Assembly (NCBI GenBank): GCA_934446285.1
Contig: CAKSEI010000031.1
Location: 1-11,979 of the forward strand
DNA: 11,979 nucleotides
Source of the DNA: an uncultured Eubacteriales bacterium
GTDB lineage: Bacteria; Bacillota; Clostridia; Oscillospirales; CAG-272
Direction: 5' to 3'
Under the pieces are notes generated by a model. That model did not search any database. It was given only the letters and a program-made list of their open reading frames with translations, and was not told the origin of the DNA. Position 1 is the first letter of the stretch; each line of letters begins with the position of its first letter. The position numbers and the translations under genes are program-made. Positions 6,787-11,979 of this stretch are shown piece by piece.

Positions 6787-8994
6787 ATGGACAGCGTAAG
6801 ATTTGACGAGCTTAAGCATTCGCTTGAGAGCACGGGAAAGAACTACGATATCGAAAAAATAGAACGCGCATACAACTATGCGCGAACTCTTCACGCGGGT
6901 CAGTATCGCGCGAGCGGCGAGGAATATATCACTCATCCGCTCGCCGTCGCCGTACTCGTAGTCGGACTCGGGCTTGATACTGACTCGGTCTGCGCTGCAC
7001 TTCTGCACGACGTCGTGGAGGACTGCGGCGACAGGGTGGGGATCGACGAGATAAAGAAGGAATTCGGTGGGGACGTTGCCGAGCTTGTCGACGGACTTAC
7101 CAAGCTTGTTCAGATAAAGTACGAGGACAGAGAGGGGCAGAATATCGAAAATCTGCGTAAAATGTTCCTCGCCATGAGCCGCGATATCAGAGTTATTTTC
7201 ATAAAGCTGTGCGACAGACTGCATAATATGCGCACCCTCTCGGCAAAGCCCGAGGATAAGCAGCGCTTAACTGCCCTCGAGACCATGAACGTCTACGCGC
7301 CGCTCGCTCACCGCCTCGGCATGCAGAAGATGAAGCAGGACCTCGAGAACCTTTCCCTCTCCTATCTCGACCCGATAGGCTATAAGGAAGTCGAGAAGCA
7401 TATAGAGAGCAAGTACGGCGAGAACAGGGATTTTATAGATAATATAAGAAAGCAGATTTCCGACAGGCTTTCGGAGGAGGGCTATGACTTTACCCTTGAG
7501 GGCAGGGTCAAGAGCACATACAGCATATACCGCAAGATGTTCGAGCAGAACAAGAGCTTTGACGAGATATACGACTTCTACGCCCTGCGTATTATTACGG
7601 ATAATGAGCTGCAGTGCTATACGGTGCTCGGTCTCATACACGATATGTATAAATCAATGCCGGGCAGATTCAAGGATTATATTTCAACTCCGAAGCCCAA
7701 CCTCTACCAATCTCTGCACACTACGGTAATAGGCCGCGACGGCGTGCCCTTTGAAGTGCAGATACGGACGTGGAAAATGCATCAGATAGCCGAATACGGT
7801 ATAGCGGCGCACTGGAAATACAAGACGGGCGAGCACTCGGGCGCGGATATCGACGAAAAGCTCAGATGGATATCAAAGCTAATCGAGATAGAAGAGGACG
7901 AGATGGACCCGGACGAGTTCCTGCGCTCTTTAAAGATAGATATTTTTCACGACGAGACTTTCGTCTTTACTCCGAAGGGTGATGTCATCACCCTCGCCCA
8001 GGGCTCGACAGTAATAGACTTTGCGTACGCCATACACTCCGAGGTGGGTAACAAGATGGTGGGTGCGAAGATAAACGGTATGATCTGCCCGATTGACACC
8101 GTGCCGCAGAACGGGGAGATAGTCGAGATATTAACCTCCGCCGCCTCGCGCGGACCGAGCAGAGACTGGCTCAAGATAGTCCGCACGGCAGAGGCACGCA
8201 ATAAGATACGCTCGTGGTTCAAGCGCGAGAAGCGCGCGGAGAATATCGAGGTCGGACGGGCGGAGATCGACCGCGAGATGAAGAAATACGGCATCCCGTA
8301 TACGGATGAGCAGAGAAACGAGATACTCACCTCCGTCGCACAGCGCATAGGAATACAGAGTGCGGAGGACCTTTACAATACCGTCGGATACGGAGGGCTT
8401 GCCGTATCAAAGCTGACGACGAAGATAAAGGACGAGTTCGACCGCGTCGTGCGCTCACATCCCGACGATCCCGAGGTAATCTCGGTCGAGCAGGTGTATA
8501 CAAAGCCGGCAGGCAAGAGAAGTGCGGGAGGAGTGATAATCGACGGCGTTGACGGATGCAGCGTAAAATTTGCAAAATGCTGCAACCCTCTGCCCGGCGA
8601 CAGAATTACCGGCTTTATCACAAAGGGCTTCGGTATTTCAATTCACAAATTTGACTGTCCCAATGTCGCCCGTATGCGTGAGAACGAGGAGAACGCCGAC
8701 AGATTTGTCAGCGCTTATTGGCAGCAGCGCGACGGAATTTATTCGACGGACAGCATGTTTGAGGCTTATCTGCAGGTATATGCCGCAGAGTCGCTCACGC
8801 TCATAGCCGACATTTCCGCGGCGCTTGCCGACATGAAGATAGTCCTGCATCAGATAAATATGCAGAAGTTAAACAGCCAGACGCTTGTGAATCTCGTTAT
8901 CAGCTGCAAAAACCTTGACCACTTCAATTCGGTCATGTCGCGGCTCAAGCAGATATCGGGAGTGACAAGAGTAGTGAGAGGATACGCAAAATGA
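6787..8994 (+). CDS. rel: Bifunctional (p)ppGpp synthetase/hydrolase (RelA/SpoT, Rel type)
   Basis: This 735-residue protein makes and degrades the stringent-response alarmone. The hydrolase half is intact: R41 (YRASGEEY), H50 (THPLAV), HD at H74-D75 in LLHDVVED, and D143 in DRLHNMRTL. The synthetase half is also intact: RVKSTYSIYRKM from R240, D263 (IYDFYALR), RFKD at 294-297 (the basic form found in bifunctional enzymes), YQSLHT at 307-312 and E323 (EVQIRT). Regulatory domains follow: TGS (about 384-447), a helical region, a conserved-cysteine domain with C598-C599 and C624, and a C-terminal ACT domain (about 655-735). ATG 6787 lies three bases after the recJ stop; the ribosome site is weak (AGAG about 12 bases away), so coupling to recJ is likely. 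The enzyme is soluble and expected to bind stalled ribosomes. Confidence 0.97.
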   Translation: MDSVRFDELKHSLESTGKNYDIEKIERAYNYARTLHAGQYRASGEEYITHPLAVAVLVVGLGLDTDSVCAALLHDVVEDCGDRVGIDEIKKEFGGDVAELVDGLTKLVQIKYEDREGQNIENLRKMFLAMSRDIRVIFIKLCDRLHNMRTLSAKPEDKQRLTALETMNVYAPLAHRLGMQKMKQDLENLSLSYLDPIGYKEVEKHIESKYGENRDFIDNIRKQISDRLSEEGYDFTLEGRVKSTYSIYRKMFEQNKSFDEIYDFYALRIITDNELQCYTVLGLIHDMYKSMPGRFKDYISTPKPNLYQSLHTTVIGRDGVPFEVQIRTWKMHQIAEYGIAAHWKYKTGEHSGADIDEKLRWISKLIEIEEDEMDPDEFLRSLKIDIFHDETFVFTPKGDVITLAQGSTVIDFAYAIHSEVGNKMVGAKINGMICPIDTVPQNGEIVEILTSAASRGPSRDWLKIVRTAEARNKIRSWFKREKRAENIEVGRAEIDREMKKYGIPYTDEQRNEILTSVAQRIGIQSAEDLYNTVGYGGLAVSKLTTKIKDEFDRVVRSHPDDPEVISVEQVYTKPAGKRSAGGVIIDGVDGCSVKFAKCCNPLPGDRITGFITKGFGISIHKFDCPNVARMRENEENADRFVSAYWQQRDGIYSTDSMFEAYLQVYAAESLTLIADISAALADMKIVLHQINMQKLNSQTLVNLVISCKNLDHFNSVMSRLKQISGVTRVVRGYAK

Positions 8995-9446
8995 CGGTAG
9001 TTATACAGAGAGTAAATAAAGCCTCGGTTACGGTCGGCGGAGAGTGCGTCGGAACGGTCGGCAGGGGTCTTATGCTCCTCGTCGGAGTAAAGGCGGGGGA
9101 TACGGAGGAGGATGCGCGCGTTCTTTGCGCGAAGATTGCAAAGCTGCGTATCTTTGAGGACGGAGAGGGAAGGATGAACCTGTCCGTCAACGATATAGGC
9201 GGCGGAGCGCTCGCGGTGTCGAACTTCACACTGCTCGCAAACTATTCGCACGGTAATCGCCCCGATTTCTTCTCGGCTGAGAAGCCCGCGCGGGCAAGCG
9301 AACTTTTTGATTTTTTCGTGCTCACGCTATCGGGGCTTATTTCGGGCGGAGTTCAGACGGGCGTATTCGGCGCGGACATGACACTTAGTATAGAAAATGA
9401 CGGACCCGTGACCGTAGTCATGGACAGTGAGAAGCTGAAAAAATGA
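8991..9446 (+). CDS. dtd: D-aminoacyl-tRNA deacylase Dtd
   Basis: Dtd removes D-amino acids (and misloaded glycine) from tRNA, protecting translation. The 151-residue protein has normal length and the expected order: N-terminal MTVVIQRVNKASVTVGGE, GRMNLSV, HGNRPDF, FGADM and the cis Gly-Pro motif NDGPVT (G138, P139). The other active-site motif is normally SQFTL; here it is S77-N78-F79-T80-L81, an Asn in place of the conserved Gln at exactly the standard position. All else fits, so it is probably functional, but the change touches the substrate pocket. The start ATG overlaps the rel stop as ATGA, with GAGAGG (8976-8981) 9 bases upstream. The order rel-dtd-hemZ is a familiar Clostridia arrangement, usually with a metallo-beta-lactamase gene in between that is absent here. 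Confidence 0.95.
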   Translation: MTVVIQRVNKASVTVGGECVGTVGRGLMLLVGVKAGDTEEDARVLCAKIAKLRIFEDGEGRMNLSVNDIGGGALAVSNFTLLANYSHGNRPDFFSAEKPARASELFDFFVLTLSGLISGGVQTGVFGADMTLSIENDGPVTVVMDSEKLKK

Positions 9447-10903
9447 TAGTAACTATTGACGGAGAGACAAACAGAAATTACGTAGAGAACCTATGCATGA
9501 TATTCTTTCCGGGCTCAAAGTTTGCGCAGAACGAGCAGCCGACGGAGAGTACTCCGCGCCTGCACGTAATCGTGCGCGAGAGCGACGGCGAGATAAGGGC
9601 AACGGCTTGCATGACACTCGGCGAGTCGGTCGGCACGGGCAGCGGTGCGAGATCGGTAAATACGTATATGGCAAATAAAAAAGCAGTCGGCGAGGCGGTG
9701 CTCGCAGCGGGCAGAGAGCTTTGCGGTTATCAGCCGGCGTGGGGATTTCTTACGGGAATACGCCCGGCGAAAATCGCCGCGGGAATGCTCGATGAAGGGC
9801 TTGACGAGGCTGCGGTGAGACGCAGACTGCGCGGAGATTACCACCTTATTCCGAAGAAAGCGGCACTTCTAACCGCAGTTGCGGCAAACGAGAGGGCAAT
9901 TATATCTTCGATAGGGCAGAGGTCGTGCAGCGTTTATATATCCATCCCGTTCTGTCCGACGCGCTGCGCTTATTGCTCCTTTGTATCCTATTCGACAAAA
10001 CGCCTGCTGTCGCTTATTCCCGACTATCTTGTCAGACTGCGGGAGGAGATACGCGAGACCTTTGACCTTATAAGAGAGCTGGGTATGACGGTCATCACCG
10101 TTTATGTCGGCGGCGGCACACCCACGACCCTGACGGCGGACGAGCTTGATATGCTCTTATCCACGATAGAGGAGAAGTGCGATACATCCGCTTTGTACGA
10201 GTTTACCGTAGAGGCGGGCAGACCCGATACGGTGAACGCCGAGAAAATGCACATTTTGCTGAATCACGGGGTCACGCGCGTGAGCATAAATCCTCAGACG
10301 CTGAATGATAAGGTGCTCGACAGAATAGGCAGAAAACACACGGCGGAGGATTTTTACCGTGCATATGATATTGCGCGTTCGTCCGGCGTAAAATATATCA
10401 ACACCGATCTTATCGCGGGACTGCCGGGAGAGGGCTTCCGGTCGTTCTCAAAGAGCGTTGACGCAGTCCTTGCTCTGCGCCCCGACAATATTACATACCA
10501 TACCTTCTGCGTGAAGAAGGCTGCCGACATAGTAAAGACCGACGCGGATATATATTCTCGCTCGGGCGGGGAGACGATGAAGAGCGTCGACTATACTCAG
10601 CTGCGCAGCAAGGCGGCGGGTTACATTCCCTACTATATATACAGACAGAAGAATATAGTCGGAAACCTTGAGAACGTAGGTTATTCTCTGCCCGGAGCGG
10701 AGGGGCTGTACAACATCTTCATTATGGAGGAGGTTCACAGCATATTTGCCTGCGGTGCGGGGGCTGCCACAAAAATGGTTGCGGGCGGCAAGATAAGCAG
10801 GGCTTTTATGCCCAAATATCCGTATGAATACCTCGCTATGAATGAAGAGGCGATAGAGAGCCACTACGGCAAGATACGGAAATTCTTTGAGGAAAACGGT
10901 TAA
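9443..10903 (+). CDS. hemZ: Radical SAM protein HemZ-like (coproporphyrinogen dehydrogenase family)
   Basis: This is a 486-residue radical SAM enzyme. An N-terminal domain of about 160 residues unique to HemZ proteins includes FLTGIRPAKIAAGML; the radical SAM core follows, with C171-P-T-R-C175-A-Y-C178 binding the [4Fe-4S] cluster and VGGGTPTTLT (G223-T226) contacting SAM. Further HemN-like motifs are EFTVEAGRPDT, RVSINPQTLNDKVLDRIGR and NTDLIAGLPGEG. The name comes from Bacillus HemZ, proposed to oxidise coproporphyrinogen III without oxygen, but HemN/HemW/HemZ relatives do not all share that activity, and no other heme gene is visible here, so the reaction should be treated as unknown. The start ATG overlaps the dtd stop (ATGA), with a modest site GTGAGAAG (9427-9434). 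Confidence 0.9.
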   Translation: MIVTIDGETNRNYVENLCMIFFPGSKFAQNEQPTESTPRLHVIVRESDGEIRATACMTLGESVGTGSGARSVNTYMANKKAVGEAVLAAGRELCGYQPAWGFLTGIRPAKIAAGMLDEGLDEAAVRRRLRGDYHLIPKKAALLTAVAANERAIISSIGQRSCSVYISIPFCPTRCAYCSFVSYSTKRLLSLIPDYLVRLREEIRETFDLIRELGMTVITVYVGGGTPTTLTADELDMLLSTIEEKCDTSALYEFTVEAGRPDTVNAEKMHILLNHGVTRVSINPQTLNDKVLDRIGRKHTAEDFYRAYDIARSSGVKYINTDLIAGLPGEGFRSFSKSVDAVLALRPDNITYHTFCVKKAADIVKTDADIYSRSGGETMKSVDYTQLRSKAAGYIPYYIYRQKNIVGNLENVGYSLPGAEGLYNIFIMEEVHSIFACGAGAATKMVAGGKISRAFMPKYPYEYLAMNEEAIESHYGKIRKFFEENG

Positions 10904-10904
10904 A

Positions 10905-11810
10905 ATGCGTATTCTGCGAAACGATTTTGCAAACGAAGAGGAAAAAATAGAATATGTCGCTCTGTGCGAGAGGGAGTACGAGAGCACACTTACCGAGGTG
11001 TGCGCATCTCTTGCCGCCGATTCGTGCAGGGTAATCGCGCTTGCAGGTCCTACCTGCTCGTGCAAAACGACGACGGTGCGCAAGGTCGTGGACGAAATGA
11101 AAAATGTCGGCAGGCGGATAAAGGTTATATCGATAGACGATTTCTTTCATTCGCGTGACCGCATAAAGGATGCGGAGGAGCGCGGACGGCATAAGATTGA
11201 TTATGACTCTATAGAAGCTCTTGACTTTACACTCTTTATAAAGTGCTGCACCGACCTTTTCGCGGGGCGCACAGCGGAATTGCCAGTTTTTGATTTTTCG
11301 AGTGCGGGCAGGAGCGGGTATGTTCACTGCGATCCCGCCGATTATGACGTATTCTTCTTTGAGGGGATACAGGCGTTCTATCCCGAGATATCCGAGTTTA
11401 TCGGCGCATACGGCGCGCGGCGCGTTTTTATAGACGTCGACGGACCTGTAGAAATCGCGGGCGAGGTTTTTACGGGCAGAGACCTGCGCCTCTCGCGCAG
11501 GATAGTGCGCGATTTCCGCTTTCGTTCCGCCCGTCCCGAGTTTACCATGTATCTCTGGCAGAGCGTCACGGAGAATGAGGACAAAAATATCCTGCCGTAC
11601 AGCTGTGACGCGGATATACGTATAAATTCGCTTATCCCGTATGAGCCGGGAGTCCTGTGCACGCCTCTTACCGAAATCCTTCACGGTGTGCCCGAGCGCG
11701 ACGATTGCTTTGCCGCGGCGCAGGCGCTTGCGGAGAAGTTTTCCCGCATTACGCCGATAAGCGCAGATTATCTGCCGGAAAAATCCATGTACAGAGAGTT
11801 TTTGGGGTGA
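10905..11810 (+). CDS. Uridine kinase/phosphoribulokinase-family P-loop protein with altered Walker A
   Basis: The 301-residue product matches the uridine kinase-like family of Clostridia. After about 42 helical residues comes the P-loop GPTCSCKTTT (G48-T57), then SIDDFFHSRD (D78, D79), the substrate-region segment GRHKIDYDSIEALD, LPVFDFSSAGRSGYV, and a Walker B-like stretch YDVFFFEGIQAFYP (147-160). Many Clostridia relatives are near 550 residues because they carry an N-terminal TGS/threonyl-tRNA-synthetase-like part; this one lacks it. The Walker A pattern GxxxxGK[ST] is broken: residue 53 is Cys (TGC at 11061-11063), not Gly. Substrate is unknown; nucleoside phosphorylation is only a family inference. 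I chose ATG 10905, one base after the hemZ stop, with TGAGGA (10888-10893) upstream; an in-frame TTG at 10887 is an alternative. Confidence 0.82.
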   Translation: MRILRNDFANEEEKIEYVALCEREYESTLTEVCASLAADSCRVIALAGPTCSCKTTTVRKVVDEMKNVGRRIKVISIDDFFHSRDRIKDAEERGRHKIDYDSIEALDFTLFIKCCTDLFAGRTAELPVFDFSSAGRSGYVHCDPADYDVFFFEGIQAFYPEISEFIGAYGARRVFIDVDGPVEIAGEVFTGRDLRLSRRIVRDFRFRSARPEFTMYLWQSVTENEDKNILPYSCDADIRINSLIPYEPGVLCTPLTEILHGVPERDDCFAAAQALAEKFSRITPISADYLPEKSMYREFLG

Positions 11811-11814
11811 AGAA

Positions 11815-11979
11815 ATGGCTGAAAAAAGTAAGAATATGTTTCTTTCGGGGGTTCTGATACTCTCTGTCTCAAACATTATAATAAAGATAATCGGACTTAT
11901 GTTCAAGATACCGCTCACCTACATAATAGGCGACAGCGGAATGGGGTACTTCAACTCCGCGTATACCATATACGTATGG
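11815..11979 (+). CDS. MATE/MurJ-SpoVB-like polysaccharide or lipid flippase, N-terminal part
   Basis: Only the first 55 codons are present; the frame is open to the right edge. After a short charged start (MAEKSKN) the sequence enters a first membrane helix with LSVSNIIIKIIGLMFKIPLT, then YIIGDSGMGYFNSAYTIYVW. The pattern of a hydrophobic helix, a short 'K-IPLT-IG--GMG-F--AY-IY' stretch and an aromatic end is that of oligosaccharide/lipid II flippases of the MOP superfamily (SpoVB, MurJ, stage V sporulation protein B relatives). The exact cargo cannot be read from this fragment. It starts four bases after the upstream gene stops; the GGGGTGA stretch (11804-11810) can act as the ribosome site, so it appears to continue the same transcription unit. 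Confidence 0.8.
   Translation, partial: MAEKSKNMFLSGVLILSVSNIIIKIIGLMFKIPLTYIIGDSGMGYFNSAYTIYVW

Noticed and set aside
6022..7224. A 400-codon open frame on the minus strand across the recJ-rel junction
   Set aside because: It lies antisense to two well-supported genes, spans their boundary, matches no family I know and is explained by codon bias that avoids reverse-strand stops.
10836..11918. A 360-codon open frame on the minus strand over the kinase-like gene
   Set aside because: It is antisense to a gene with clear P-loop family motifs and shows no recognisable domains, so it is a shadow frame.

Overview
This window looks like ordinary chromosomal housekeeping DNA from a member of the Clostridia, probably an uncultured, Oscillospirales-like gut anaerobe. 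That guess rests on gene content and gene order (cdaA-cdaR followed by a COG2509 flavoprotein; recJ, relA/spoT, dtd and hemZ in a row), near-continuous packing, moderate-to-high GC, and heavy use of ATA, AGA and AGG codons. I see no tRNA, rRNA, CRISPR array, insertion sequence, phage gene or other sign of transfer. The taxonomic placement is inference.

Layout: bases 1-626 hold the first 208 codons of a 23S rRNA uracil methyltransferase (RlmD/RlmCD family) on the minus strand, running off the left edge. A 208-base divergent control region (627-834) separates it from everything else. It carries one good sigma-A promoter in each direction and a cluster of GTAAAA/TTTTAC half-sites. From 835 to the right edge, nine genes run in the plus direction with gaps of 4 bases or fewer, or with overlaps: cdaA (diadenylate cyclase), cdaR (its membrane-anchored regulator), a COG2509 FAD protein, an RseC-like small membrane protein, recJ (single-strand exonuclease), a bifunctional (p)ppGpp synthetase/hydrolase, dtd (D-aminoacyl-tRNA deacylase), hemZ (radical SAM), a uridine-kinase-like P-loop protein, and the first 55 codons of a MATE/MurJ-like flippase. 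I find no terminator or convincing internal promoter, so these could be one transcript of more than 11 kb.

How the genes fit together: the run joins two nucleotide second-messenger systems, c-di-AMP (CdaA/CdaR) and (p)ppGpp (Rel), with DNA repair (RecJ), translation quality control (DTD), redox proteins (COG2509, RseC-like, HemZ) and an envelope lipid-linked flippase. The strongest individual oddities are a Walker A glycine replaced by cysteine in the uridine-kinase-like protein, an Asn in place of the conserved Gln of the DTD SQxxT motif, an RseC-like protein without its cysteine cluster motif, and a methyltransferase promoter placed so that the mRNA should be leaderless. I did not find a new multi-gene defence or mobile system; the window is mainly a core-genome locus with a few residue-level and architectural points worth checking.
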